64,000 nucleotides of DNA from positions 372,001-436,000 of the forward strand of contig NW_022985196.1 in assembly GCF_010093535.1 (NCBI RefSeq). Reading direction: 5' to 3'. This stretch comes from Lindgomyces ingoldianus. Taxonomy: Eukaryota; Ascomycota; Dothideomycetes; Pleosporales; Lindgomycetaceae. The translations under genes were made by a program, and so were the position numbers. The notes beneath the pieces are model-generated. The model made no database searches. It saw only the letters and a list, made by a program, of their open reading frames with translations, and had not been told where the DNA came from. Of the stretch, positions 1 through 11,555 are shown piece after piece. Within the stretch, counting starts at the first letter, position 1. Every line of letters begins with the position of its first letter.

Positions 1-815
1 ACTTTAAAGTTTATTTACTTTTTACTAATCCCTACTTAACTAATGCAGCACTTATGCATTAACTTTAAGAAGTTTTCTAAAAATAAGTTTAGATATAATT
101 AGATTATAGTTATAATTAATTACTTATTTAAATAAGCTATTTTTATCCCCTACTATAAAATAATTAATGCCTAGAGAATAGCTGCCTTATTTATTTAAAA
201 GGTGTACTATTTTAGCTACACACTTAAAACTATTATTTTTACTTAAAGACTTTAGTTTATATCTAGTTTCTAGTCTAAATTTTATTAAATTTTAAGAATA
301 AAAGTTAAGCTTTTTACTACTTATTATAAAAAAATAAATAGCTAAACTAAGATTATAAATAAGTATATTAATTAAAGACTAAGGCCTTTTATATTTTTTT
401 ACTAAAATAACTAGAGTTTTTTACTACTCTTAATTAATTAGGTTTAGATAACTTTACATTATATAACTATTAAAATGTCTTTATATTAGGTTTTATATAG
501 CTTTAAACTATGTTAAAGCTAGAACTTAAAACATTTTATAGAACCTATTACAGCTATAGACAAGTTAAATTATAAGAATACCTTAGCATTAGCAACTTAC
601 ATGCACGCAGCCTAGAAGTTAGCTAAGACCTATATTAAAAAGGCCTAAAATTAGATGTAAACTATAGTTAACTACTACTACTAGCTAGTTAACTAAAAGG
701 TTAGTAACATAGTCTACCTAAACACTAAAAACTTAGCTGTTTAAAGACTTAGCTAAAAACTATCTAAGTAATAAAAAAGCCTTTTTAAAGTACTTAAATA
801 AGTTAGAAACTTATA

Positions 816-2645
816 ACGTACCTAACAGGTTGGCCGGCCACTTTTGCCAAGCCCCTACTAAAACCACCCTATTCTGGCGCAAAACAGCCTACTTTAGCCC
901 TATATAGAGCAATATAACACAAGATATTATTTAGAGTCTACTTCTACTACTTTCTTACACATATGTAAGTTATGCCTAGTCTAATTACACTGCCTACATT
1001 ACCTTTAACTTAGCTTACTTTCTTTAGCGCGCACTTGCGTCTTTAGCTTCTTTCTATTACTACGCGCTCTAAACTCCTTTAGAGCAGTTAGATAAGCCCT
1101 ATTCTTAACTATTAAGGTCTTTTTTGCCTAAATCTACTTTCTTTTATGCAATTTATGTTATGTGGCAGCCTTATTTACTGCTTAAAGCTCTATAATTTTC
1201 TTTTATGCTAACACTAGCTTATGCGCAATAATTGCTGCCCTCTTTAAAACTTTTTTAAAAGCCTTTACTATAGACATTAGTAAGCTATCTATATACTTCT
1301 AAATTTTTACCTTTATAAGCATTAATTATAACCTAAATTTAAAGGTATTACTGAAAATTTACAACTGCTAGGGCTTATTATTAATAAGTAGTAGTAGTAA
1401 TAAAGTACACAACTAGACATTAAGAGCTATTTTAACTTATTTTAAGTTAAATAGGACTAAATTAGCGCTTTAAAACCCTTTTTAGATATTACTAGAAGTA
1501 ATTACTACATTATAAGCGCGTATAAAGCATAGTAGGAACTTAAGTTTTATAATGTAGGTAATTTAGTTATATATAAGATCTTTAGCTTAGCGCTTATACA
1601 CCTTTTTTAAAGAGGCAAAACAACCTACATTAAAAGGCTATAAAAAGTGTAATAAGTGTAGAAGCATGTAGATAGTAATAATCTTATTTTTTTATAGTAC
1701 TACTAGAAATTAAGTAAGTTATAGCTTTTATAGCTATTAATAATAAAAAGCTAATAAGCGCTTATAACTCTTTTTTTTTATATGCTTATTAAAGTGCTTT
1801 AACTACTGTAGCCTAAGCTTATTTATTATCTAGCTGTTTTTAAAGACTGTAATAACCTAGTTCTAAGGCAGATTCTTTTTTTTATACTAGGCAAAAAGGT
1901 AATAGCAGCCCTTAAAAATAATAAAAAGTAAAATAGCCTACTTTATTATATTAATGCTCTAGATAACTATTATCTACTTTTTATTACTTTACTATATTAC
2001 CTTTAGCTATCTTTATTTCTCTAAAGCTGTAATAACTACTCTAGTTAATATTTAGCTTATTATAAAGCCTAACTTATTAAAGTTATACATGTCTTTATTT
2101 TAAATACTATACTTAGCTTTTATGTTAGCTACTAGGCAAAACTAGCCTTAAATAACCTTTAAATCTTTATAAAGCACTCTTTTATAATTATACTTATAAT
2201 TAAACTTTATTATAAACTTAGGGCAGTGCTTAACCTATATACTAGGCTAGTTTAAGCTAACCTAGCCTAGATTGCGCTCTGCGCGTAAGAAATTAGCTAT
2301 ATTAGCTATAGCTGTAAGCTTAAAAGGAAATCTGCGTGTAATAAGCTTAAGTATGTACTTAATAACTACTTTTTTTTAAGCTTAGTTAGATTTCTTAATT
2401 TAGGCTAGCATTCTGCTTCTAAAGGCTGTCTAGCTCGTTAATTACTTAGTGTTATGTAAAAGACATTATAAATAGCTGCAGCGTGTTATAAAAAAAGTTT
2501 TAAGTTTTATTTAAAAGCTTAAAGAGTAAGCTATATCTAATGTTTTTTAGAAGATTTAATCTAGTGTTGTTGTTAAGGCATTATGTAGATAGGTAGAGTG
2601 TGGTGGGGGCTTGGCAAAATTGGCCGGCCAACCCGTTAGGTACGT
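816..2645 (-). mobile_element. Fot1/pogo-type DNA transposon, full length, RIP-inactivated
   Basis: An 1830-bp element with about 40-bp terminal inverted repeats beginning ACGTACCTAAC, containing GGCCGGCC, and flanked by a TA duplication (814-815, 2646-2647). The related gypsy sequence at about 13660-13680 is the uninterrupted target site, which proves the boundaries. The transposase reads on the minus strand from about 2570, with a helix-turn-helix-like N-terminus typical of Fot1 proteins. The frame carries many TAA/TAG codons where Gln or Trp is expected. Length, TA target and inverted repeats match Fot1-like elements of Pleosporales (about 1.85 kb). It is not functional. Confidence 0.88.
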
Positions 2646-3109
2646 TACTACTTAAAGCTACTTTTAAAGTTAAAAATATTTAACATCTTTACTTTAAATA
2701 TACTTTATAAAGACCCCTAAAATCTACTTTTAAGACAAAAACCTCTAAAACCTTTTAAAATTACTATTAAAAAAGTAAAAAAGTAAAAAGTAAAGGAAAT
2801 ACTTACTAGTAAACTTTACTAGAAAATGCTTAAGTACTAAGTAAAGTAGATAAGACATAACTCTAATTTAGTCTAGTATAAAGCTTTAAATTTTATAGGT
2901 TCTCTCTATAAACTAAAAGCTTTTTATAATAAGCATTTAAGTTAGCTAAGACTTTTAAAAGCTTTATAAAAGTAGATTAAGGCTTTTAAAGCTAGTATAA
3001 AAAGTATAGATTACTTAGTAGATAATAAAGTATAAAAGTAAAAAGTTAGATTATATTATTATAAGATATTATTACAACTTTACAGACATGTTACTTAAGA
3101 GGTTTAATA

Positions 3110-3440
3110 GTAAGCTGTTAGACACCTCTAAACACTTCTTCTTCTTCTCTATACTTCTTCCTCTTCTCCCTCTTCTCTAGACTACCTTTAAACCCCTTTT
3201 ACTTTATCCTTAGCTGCCTAAAAGCGCTGTAATATCTGCTTAAAGGTTAGACACTAAAGCCTCTAAAGCTAAAACTAGTTAGAGTAGCTTAGTATTCTAG
3301 TAGAATAAAGCCGCCTAAACACTAGCTATAGAAAGCCTAGCTTTCTAACTTTTTATAACTTATACTACCTACACTAAGTTCTAAGTAGACTTTAAAATAG
3401 CTTTAAAAGCTTTTTTATTTATTTTTCTTACTTCCCACAT
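3110..3440 (-). pseudogene. Antisense ORF in gypsy 3' tail (copy 1)
   Basis: On the strand opposite to pol, a frame starting at ATG 3438-3440 runs through the tail between chromodomain and LTR. It has Ala/Leu/Lys/Gln-rich heptad-like composition followed by a very basic Arg/Lys-Gly stretch. All breaks are TAA/TAG of the RIP type. The same frame can be read in the copies at 14060-14400 (minus) and 15800-16170 (plus). I do not recognise a domain; a coiled-coil protein is the best description. AT-rich sequence produces spurious frames, so coding status is inference. Confidence 0.4.
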
Positions 3441-4115
3441 TTTAGGCTGCTGCTTATAGCTTAAGATAGCTTTAAAAGACTAAAAATTTCTCTTTATAAT
3501 AAAAAAGAACTTATAATTACGTTAGTAACCTATACTTTAGTAGTATTAAACTATATTTATATAAAATTACATTTTTATTATATAAAGTGTAATATTTACA
3601 TTTCTTTAATTTTAAAGACTAATAAAAAAAACTTAACTTACTAGCTGTAAGTAAAGGTATAAGCAGCTTAAAAGTAGATAACTTAAAAGGCCTTTAAAAA
3701 GGCTCTAAAAGAGAAGTAAAGCAGTATAGTAATTTTCTTTAATACTATAATTAGTTAGTAGACTAAGCTATAAAATGTTAGGTGTATAATAATACTTATA
3801 AAGTAAAAATTTAGATAATAGCTAAAAAAAAACTAATAACATTAACTAGACTATATAAGTAAGGTAAGTAAACACTTATTATTATAAATAATAAATTTAC
3901 TATATTAATAATAACTATACTACTAGTTACTACTAAATAAAAACATTATAACAAAAGCATTATATTAGTATTAGGTTTAGTCTATTTCTTAGTAACAAAA
4001 ATTTTAGTTAAGATAGTTATACTTATTATATTTTATCTAAATTAGTTTTAAAGTAGTTTTAAATATTTTCTAAACACTATAAATAAAGACTATTAGTTTA
4101 TAAAAAAAGGAGTAG

Positions 4116-4405
4116 TGTAATAACTTTTATAAGTTATTTTATCTTAGGTTGTTTAGAACCTATCTAAAGGGTCCCTATATTAGCTCTAACTATAACTTAA
4201 TCTTGTCTTTTATAGTTACCTCTATTTCTTTATGTATTTAGTTGCACCTTGCTCTTGTAGCTAGCTTAGTAGTTTTCTAATATCTTTTGTACAAGGCCTA
4301 TAGGTGTTAATAGCATTCCTAGGTTCTAAGTCCCCACGCACTCCCATATGCCTCTGAGTGGATTCCTACCGCATTTAGACCTATTGTCTTGCCTGTGCCG
4401 TTACA
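4116..4405 (+). repeat. LTR family B, 3' LTR of the 1-4405 gypsy
   Basis: A 290-bp repeat starting TGTAATAAC and ending GCCGTTACA. It follows a polypurine tract, so the orientation is plus. Seven further copies of this LTR occur in the window (7366, 11255, 11996, 12574, 14431, 41194, 42107). The outer 3' end keeps more GC than the inner 5' end. Confidence 0.85.
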
Positions 4406-4537
4406 TGCAGCGCCTTTAGAATAGCTTACTTACTTTAGCTTATACCTACTTCTTTACCTTCTTTTTATTACTACGCGCTCTAAATTTCTTTAAACCTATT
4501 AAGTATAAGCTTTTTTAAATTATTAAAGTTTTTTTTA

Positions 4538-6213
4538 ACGTACTTTACAGGCAAGTTGCTCACACACCTAAGTTGCTTACTTTTACTAAGACCCTACTAA
4601 ACTACCCTTTCTACACTAATGCATTCTCTACAACACTACTTAAACGCGCTAAAAGAATGTTAGATATAGCTTACACTTTAAGCTTTTAAATAAGACATAA
4701 AACTTTTAAAGAAACATGCTGCAGCTATGTGTAAGGTCTTATAAAAAAACAATAAATAACTATAGCACTAGATAACCTTTATAAGCTAATTCTACAGCTA
4801 AATTATAAAGGCTAGGTAATAAAAAGGAGCAGGTAATTATTAAGACTATACTTAAGCTATATGCGCAAGGAATTTCCTCTTAAATAGCATTTATAGCTAA
4901 TATAGCTAATTCTTTGCGCGCTAAGCATAATCTAGGCTATATTTACATAAACTAGTCTAGTACATTTATAAAGTGTTATTTAGAGCTTAAAGTAACATTT
5001 AAACGTAAGTATAACTATAAAGAAGCTTTTTATAAGAGTTCTAGGGTAATTTAGAGCAGGTTTAGCCTTGTAAAGAATATTAAAGCTAAGTATAGCATCT
5101 AGAATAATAACACATAACTTTAGTAAAATAAAGTTTATAATTAGCTAAATATCTTTTAACTATACTTACGCTTAAAACTTTACTTTAAGCTCTAAATAAC
5201 ACTTTATAAATGTACTAGGCTAGTTTATGTAAATATAGCCTAGATTACGCTTAGCGCGCAAAGAATTAGCTATATTAGCTATAAATGCTATCTAAAGAGA
5301 AATTCCTTATGTATATAGCTTAAGTATAGTCTTAATAATTACCTGCTTCTTTTTATTACCTAACCTTTCTAATTTAGCTGTAAAATTAGCTTATAAAGGT
5401 TATCTAGTGCTGTAGTTATTTATTATTTTTTATAAAACTCTACACATAGCTGCAGCACATTTTTTTAAGAGTTTTCTGTCTTGTTTAAAAGCTTAAAGCG
5501 TAAGCTATATCTAATGTTCTTTTAGCGCGTCTAAGTAGTGTTGTAGAGAATGCATTAATGTAGAAAGGGTAGTTTAGTAGGGTCTTATAAGGACAGAGCT
5601 CTGTACCACTACGCTAATACAACTAAAAAGGTGCGAATAATTAACTAACGTTAATTATTGCGTACAGAATAGTATATATACCTGTTGCACGTAAGCACTA
5701 TCTTAGCCTTACATTATCCCCCTTCTTAGCAGACGCATGTCCCAGGCGTTAAATGACCTACCCGCAGCTCAGAGGCGCCTATGCGCATGTCTTAGTTACT
5801 GGCCAGAGGCTGACCACCTGCGGCCTAGAGGCGCGGGATAAACACAACGCAACGCTTAGTGGCCTACGCTAGCTAAGCTATATACACTAGACCTCCTAGC
5901 AGCAACAACGTGGCGCTAGAAGAGGCTGCCTCACGTTTTAGTCTAAAAACTAGCTAAGCTGTCTAAGGTGTAGGTTAAACGCACAACTGTCCTTGTTGTT
6001 AGTTAATTATTATGTAAGAACAAAGCTTTATACTACTACGCTAATACAACTAAAAAGGTGTAAATAATTAACTAACGTTAATTATTGTGTACAGAATAGT
6101 ATATATACCTGTCGCACGTAAGCACTATCTCGGCCTTACAGGTCTTAGCAAAAGTAAGCAACTTAGGTGTGTAAGCAACTTAGGTGTGTAAGCAACTTGC
6201 CTGTAAAGTACGT
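4538..6213. mobile_element. Fold-back pogo derivative F1, interrupted by a miniature LTR element
   Basis: Terminal repeats begin ACGTACTTTACAGGC and the element is flanked by TA (4536-4537, 6214-6215). Removing the 555-bp insert and its 5-bp duplication leaves about 1.12 kb. The left half and right half are inverted copies of each other: each arm (roughly 480-530 bp) holds the terminal repeat plus the first part of a Fot1-type transposase. They are joined by a short centre near 5020-5170. The right terminal repeat carries an extra 17-bp iteration (AGCAACTTAGGTGTGTA). It has no complete transposase, so it is non-autonomous. Confidence 0.82.
5586..6140 (-). mobile_element. Miniature LTR retroelement (TRIM-like), 128-bp LTRs
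   Basis: Two 128-bp direct repeats (5586-5713 and 6013-6140), TGTAAG...CCTTACA, enclose 299 bp. The 5-bp duplication GGTCT is exact (5581-5585, 6141-6145). A purine run read on the minus strand (AAGAAGGGGGAT, 5714-5725) next to the left LTR suggests minus orientation. There is no coding capacity. The interior is much richer in G+C than its surroundings, so RIP hit it less. The leading TG of the left LTR is TA, a RIP-type change. A solo LTR of the same family is at 10910-11036. Confidence 0.85.
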
Positions 6214-7365
6214 TACTTTAATTTACTTTTTTTATATAATTTATATTATATAGTAGCTTTATTAGCTACTTAAAACTTAGTAGTTTTTTATTATACTAAT
6301 ACTAGCTTATATATAATTATTACTACCTTTTTTAAAACTTTTTTAAACACTTTAACTATAAAAGTTAGTAAACTATTTATATACTTTTAAATTTTTATTT
6401 TTATAAGTATTAATTATAACTTAAGTTTTAAAGTATTACTTAGAGTTTATAACTACTAGAGCTTATTATATATAAGTAGTAGTAGTAATAAAGTGCACAA
6501 CTTTATATTAAGGCCTATTATAACTTATTATAAGTTAAAAGAAACTAATTTAGCACTTTAAAACTTTTTTAAATATTACTAAAAGTAATTATAGCATTAT
6601 AAGCTACTTTAAAGCATAGTAAAAACTTTATTTTTATAATATAAGTAATTTAGTTATATATAAAGTTTTTAGCTTAGTACTTATATACTTTTTTTAAAAG
6701 AGTAAAATAACCTACATTAAGTAGCAATAAAAAGTGTAATAAGTAAAAAAGTATATAAATAGTAATAATTTTATTATTTTTATAGTATTACTAAAAATAA
6801 AGTAAGTTATAGCTTTAATAGCTATTAATAACTAGTAAATAGTAGCTACTAATAGTACACCTTTTTATATACACATTAAAGTGCTTTAACTAGTCTAGAC
6901 TAAGCTAATTAGTAGTCTAGCTACACTTAAAGACTATAATAACTTAATTTTAAAGTAGATTTTTTTTATACTAGTTTAAAAAGTAATTACTACTTTAAAA
7001 AATAATAAAAAGTAAAATAGTCTACTTTTTAGCATTACTGCTTTCAATAGCTATTATTTACTCTTAGTTACCTAGCTAGACTGCTTTTAGCTGTTCTTAA
7101 CTCTCTAAACTTATAATAACTACTTTAGTAGATATTTAGCCTATTATAAACTTTATTTTATTAAAGTTATATATGTTATTATTTTAAATGCTATACTTAG
7201 CTTTAATATTTTTTATAAAGTTAAACTAGCTTTAAATTACTATAAAATTTTTATAAAAAGCTTTTTTATAGTTATACTTATATTTAAACTTTACTTTAAG
7301 CTTTAAGTAGCACTTAATAAATATATTAAGCTAGTTTATACTAATATAGCTTATATTATACTTAG

Positions 7366-7645
7366 TGTAACGGCACAGGCAAGACAATAGGTCTAAATGC
7401 GGTGGGAATCTACTTAGAGGCATATGGGAGTGCGTGGGGACTCAGAACCTAGGAATGCCATTAACACCTATAGGCCTTGTACAAAAGGATATTAGAAAAC
7501 TACTAAGCTAGCTATAGAGGCAAGGTGCGACTAAATACATAAGGGAATAGGGGTAACAGGAGGGGTTAAGGCTAGGTCAGGGTCGGGGCTGATACAGGGG
7601 CCTTCTAGGCCATCTAAGATGGAACGATTCATGAGGATTGTTACA
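7366..7645 (-). repeat. Solo LTR, family B
   Basis: A 280-bp LTR (TGTAACGGC...GATTGTTACA) with a perfect 5-bp duplication CTTAG (7361-7365, 7646-7650), inserted into the pogo element 4406-8032. It is lightly mutated compared with its surroundings. Orientation is opposite to the LTR at 4116. Confidence 0.9.
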
Positions 7646-8034
7646 CTTAGTGTGTAAAAAATTAGCTATATTAGCTATAGCTACTAGCTAGAGGGGAAAT
7701 TCTTATATATCTAGCTTAAGTATATGCTAAATAATTACTTACTTTTTATTATTATCTAGCTTTTATAAGTTAGCTATATAATTAGCTTAAAAAGGTTATT
7801 TAGTGTGTTAGTTACTTATTATGTTTTAAAAGACTTTATAAATAGCTATAGTGTGTTACTTAAAAAGTGTTGCATTTTATTTAAAAGCCTAAAGTATAAG
7901 CTGCATCTAATGTTCTTTTAACACATCTAAGTAGTGTTATTAGAAATGCATTAGTGTAGAAAGAGTAGTGTAGTATAGTCTTAGCAAAAGTAAGTAACTT
8001 AAGTGTGTGAGCAACTCGCCTATAAAGTACGTTA

Positions 8035-8440
8035 AAGAGCGCGCGCTAGAAGTGTATCTTCCTCTTCTACTTTATTTAAAGCTCTACCTAGCTGTTAACA
8101 AAGCGTAATACCTAGCACTTGCCTATAGGCAGTAGTAGAGGATCTTAGCTATGTGCTTAAAGTAGAGGATTTGCTATTTAACACACATTAATAATATAGA
8201 GTAGAAAGCTATGTTAAGGTCTAGAATCTAGGAAATAAGTAACTACTTTTTAATAGGCAATAGCTTATAGTTAACTAAGATTGTCTTACATTTTAAAAAG
8301 ATACTACTAAGGCGCGTTTAGAGGGTAGATTCTAGTACATTATAGACTGCAGTAGTTACATAAATTAATAGATAAAGGTTAGACTTAATTAAGATAAAAG
8401 TAAGCTAAAGCCTACCTTCTTTTGCTAAAGATTAGGCTTG
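8035..8440. other. RIP-degraded sequence, unassigned
   Basis: AT-rich sequence between two pogo elements with a few short GC patches (for example GCGCGCGC near 8040). I see no gene and no match to the other repeats in this window. Confidence 0.5.
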
Positions 8441-8442
8441 TA

Positions 8443-9574
8443 ACGTACCTAACGGGTTGGCCGGCCACACGGGTTGGCCGGCCACTTTTGCTAAGCCCCC
8501 ACTAACCTCTACCTATCTACATAATGCCTTAACAACAACACTAGATTAAATCTTCTAAAGAACATTAGATATAGCTTGCTCTTTAGGCTTTTAAATAAGA
8601 CTTAAAACTCTTCTTGCAACGCGCTGCAGCTATCTATAATGTCTCTTACACAACACTAAGCAATTAACGCGCTAGACAGCCTTTATAAGCAGAATGCTAG
8701 CCTAAATTAAGAAATCTAACTAAGCTTAAAAAGAAGGTAGTTGTTAAGTATATACTTAAGCTTATTACACACAGATTTCCCTCTAAGCTTGCAGCTATAG
8801 CTAATATAGCTAATTCCTTGCCTGCAGAGCGCAATCTAGGCTAGGTTAGCTTAAACTAGACTAGTATGTAGGTTAAGCACTGCTCTAAGTTTATAATAAA
8901 GTTTAATTATAAGTATAATTATAAGAGAGCGCTTTATAAGGATCTAGAGGTTATTTAGGGCTAGTTTTGCCTAGTAGCTAATATAAAAGCTAAGTACAGT
9001 ATCTAGGATAAAGACAGGTATAACTTTAACAAGTTAGGCTTTATAATAAGCTAGATATTAACTAGAGTAGTTGTTACAGCTTTAGAGAGATAAAAACAGC
9101 TAAAGGCAATATAGTAAGGTAATAAGAAGTAGATAACAGTTATCTAGGGCATTAACATAACAGGGTAGGCTATAAGATTATAAAGCTTTAAGCAGTAAAT
9201 AAGGCTGCTACATAATGTAAATCACATAAAAGAAAGCAGATTTAGGCAGAAAGGACCTTAATAGTTAAGAATAGGGCTTGTCTAACTGCTCTAAAGGAGT
9301 TTAGAGCGCGTAGTAATAGGAAGAAGCTAAAGACGCAGGTGCGCGCTAAAGGAGGTAAGCTAAGTTAAAGGTAATGCAGGTAGTGTAATTAGACTAGGCA
9401 TAACTTGCGTACATGTAAGCAAGTAGCAGAAGTAGACTCTAAATAATATCTTATGTTGTATTACTTTATATAGGGCTAAAGTGGGCTGTTTTGCGAGAGA
9501 ATGGGGTGGTTTTAGTAGGGGCTTGGCAAAAGTGGCCGGCCAACCCGTGTGGCCGGCCAACCTGTTAGGTACGT
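8443..9574 (+). mobile_element. Fot1/pogo element with internal deletion
   Basis: An 1132-bp element flanked by TA (8441-8442, 9575-9576). Its terminal repeats are those of the 816-2645 family, but the unit containing GGGTTGGCCGGCC is present twice at each end. The interior is colinear with the 816-2645 element in the opposite orientation, lacking about 700 bp of the middle. The transposase start is near 8524 (plus strand), and a relic of the Fot1 'YNF' region is readable near 9020. RIP stops are frequent. Unlike the 1.1-kb fold-back elements, this is a simple internal deletion. Confidence 0.82.
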
Positions 9575-9782
9575 TAGTTGTTAAGCTATAGTTAAAGATG
9601 TGGGCGCAGTTTCGCGCGGTTGGGTGGGGTGCGCAGCTTACTGACAAAACACGTTACTTAGCGCTTTGGCTAGATTTACAGTGCCGCATTGGTCACCACT
9701 ATATAGACCACCACGAGGCGGGTTTCCTATCATCCAATTCAAACCTCTTGTCATAGTTTACCAATCACATGGAAACCGAACC

Positions 9783-10634
9783 ATGACTACTTACCAACTT
9801 GGACCCTTGGTAGGCGGGACAATCCACCAATACGCAAATGCCGTTGGCCAAATCTATTACTGCGATACTGTTGCAGGGACGACAAGTTATGCAATCCCGG
9901 AGGGGTTCCAAGATGTCGCAGGCGTACGTTATTCCCGTCTCGTAGACCAGTCAACAGGTCCCAATGTTGTGCCGCTGATGGTAATACTGGATAGGATACC
10001 TGGGCCCTCGACACGACAAAGAGTTGGCCACAATGGTACGCACGGTGCATGGCGCATGCACTACAAACCACGCTGAACAATGCCCTCCAGGAACAACAAC
10101 AGAACGGGGAGGGCAGTCCTCATCAACCCTAACCCTCCACCGCCTCAAACATACCTCGACGATATCAACGTCAAGGCTGCCCTCAACCTTCTGATTAAGA
10201 TACCGGACTCGAGCGAACGAATCTACCGAAGGCCTATAGGAGACATCCTTCGCTTCATCTTCCCCTCAAGCGAAGGATTTTCTGTCGTCTGGGAGGCGGT
10301 GTCTGTCAATACCCAACCCGACTTCTACGTCTTTAAAGTTCTTCAAAGGCCCGGCAGAAGCCTATACCAATACGAGTACATGCTCATGGAATGCAAGAAG
10401 GCGGGAGAGTCTTGGGAACACACAAAAGATCATTTCTACAAACATCTCGCAGAAAATGGGAACGATTCCAAGAATTGCTACGGAATGGTTCAGATTGGGT
10501 TTAATGTGCAATTCTGCAAGTACGAAAATTACAATTTTAGCGAGGTTGGGGAAGTGATGCACCTCATCAATAATGCCAACGACGTTATAGCCTGGGGTCG
10601 ACACATCAAGGATAATCCCATGCCGTTTCTGTAG
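9783..10634 (+). CDS. WW-like plus PD-(D/E)XK-like protein, intron model uncertain
   Basis: Two normal-GC reading frames probably form one gene. The first starts at ATG 9783 and gives a WW-like motif (G-x-IYY then GTTSY-x-IPEGF, residues about 23-43), although the first Trp is absent. The second frame (10080-10634, stop at 10632-10634) is 184 codons and contains an E-x-K motif (MLMECKK) preceded by a PDF, as in PD-(D/E)XK nuclease folds. It ends with a conserved-looking QIGFNVQF stretch. One or two short introns between about 9970 and 10190 are needed to join them; a candidate donor is GTAATACTGG at 9981. The gene sits alone in an island between RIP-degraded repeats. It is otherwise unknown, and an effector or defence role cannot be inferred. 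Confidence 0.5.
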
Positions 10635-10909
10635 ACTAGTAGGTGGGTCGTCAATGGGTGTGACGGATATCATACAGCTAATTTCAGATGGAGATCTTCC
10701 AGGTTTTCTATTGGTTTTATAAGGGATATCCACGGCTCTGGAACATGTGCTGGCTATCTTGCCTGATATAAGAGAGTGCGACTCACTATCCATCCATAGT
10801 TTATGCAATCGTCAAGCTTCCTGCTGTGCAATAGATTGATAGATTAAATTAATATCTTAGAATAGGCGTTTCGAATACGTTTAATTATTAATAGGCTAAA
10901 CATTAATAG

Positions 10910-11036
10910 TGTAAGGCTAGGATGGCGCTTACGTGCGACAGGTATATATACTATTCTGCACCCGAAAATCAACGTTGGTTGATTATTCGTACCTTTTGGT
11001 TGTATTGGCGGAGTGGTGCGGAGCCCCGTCCTTACA
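10910..11036 (+). repeat. Solo LTR of the TRIM-like family
   Basis: 127 bp, TGTAAGGC...GTCCTTACA, homologous in reverse complement to the LTRs at 5586 and 6013. It is flanked by a perfect 5-bp duplication AATAG (10905-10909, 11037-11041). Its GC content is nearly intact, unlike the copies in the AT block. It sits at the right edge of the gene island. Confidence 0.92.
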
Positions 11037-11254
11037 AATAGAGATTACTATTAAAGTAGGCGCGCACACATAGCGTTTAGTTTAGAGAACACTGCTAGTA
11101 TTACAAAGGAATATTTTAGAGTAAGAACACCTAGCTAAATTAGACTAGTTTTAGTTTAAAAAAGTAAAGAATATAGTTAATAGTAATACTTTTTTACTAG
11201 AATTACTACTAATTACTATTAATAAGAACTATTAGTTTATAAAAGAGAGGGTAG

Positions 11255-11555
11255 TGTAATAATTTACATAAATTGTTTTATCTTAGGTGGCCTAACAAGC
11301 TAATATCTAAAGGGTTCTTATATTAGCTCTAACTCTAACCTAGCTCTACCCTCTACCCTCTACTGTACCTCTATTCCTCTAAGTATTTAGTCGCACCTCT
11401 TCTCTTAGCTAGTTTAGTAGTTTTCTAATATCCTTTTATATAGAGCCTATAGGTGTTAATAACATTCCTAGGTTACTAAGTCCCTACGCACTCCTATATG
11501 CCTCTAAGTAGATTCATACCGCATTTAGACCCATTGTCTTGCCTGTGTCGTTACA
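11255..11555 (+). repeat. LTR family B with adjoining gypsy tail
   Basis: A 301-bp LTR (TGTAATAAT...GTGTCGTTACA) preceded by a purine-rich tract (AAAAGAGAGGGTAG), so it is a 3' LTR in plus orientation. Sequence 11042-11254 upstream would be the tail of its element. No matching 5' LTR or clean duplication was found. Confidence 0.75.

Larger units (their letters stand above)
1..4405 (+). mobile_element. Ty3/gypsy chromovirus, 3' part, RIP-degraded
   Basis: This is the 3' portion of a plus-strand Ty3/gypsy element whose 5' part lies outside the window. It is interrupted by a pogo element at 816-2645. Read through RIP stops (TAA/TAG for Gln or Trp codons), positions about 600-3050 give the end of integrase and a chromodomain-like segment followed by a typical gypsy C-terminal tail. 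The non-coding tail runs to a purine-rich tract (AAAAAAAGGAGTAG, just before 4116) and a 290-bp LTR at 4116-4405. The same sequence recurs at 13480-14430 (direct) and 15742-17410 (inverted), which belong to the same family. The reading is from motif memory, not a search. Confidence 0.8.
4406..8032 (-). mobile_element. Fot1/pogo element, left end missing, carrying nested insertions
   Basis: Sequences 4411-4535 and 6216-8032 together align by eye with the interior of the 816-2645 element. The right terminal repeat ends at 8032 (ACGTACTTTATAGGC read on the minus strand) followed by TA. The left terminal repeat is absent, because the LTR ending at 4405 directly abuts the interior. The gypsy copy therefore probably inserted into this element, with its left end upstream of the window. 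Nested inside are a fold-back pogo (4538-6213) and a solo LTR (7366-7645). Transposase relics read on the minus strand. Confidence 0.72.

Noticed and set aside
5586..6140. CRISPR-like direct repeats
   Set aside because: Only two copies, with LTR ends and a target duplication; no CRISPR array is present in the window.
9360..9647. 95-codon minus-strand frame
   Set aside because: It runs across the terminal repeat of the pogo element 8443-9574 into flanking DNA, so it cannot be a real gene.
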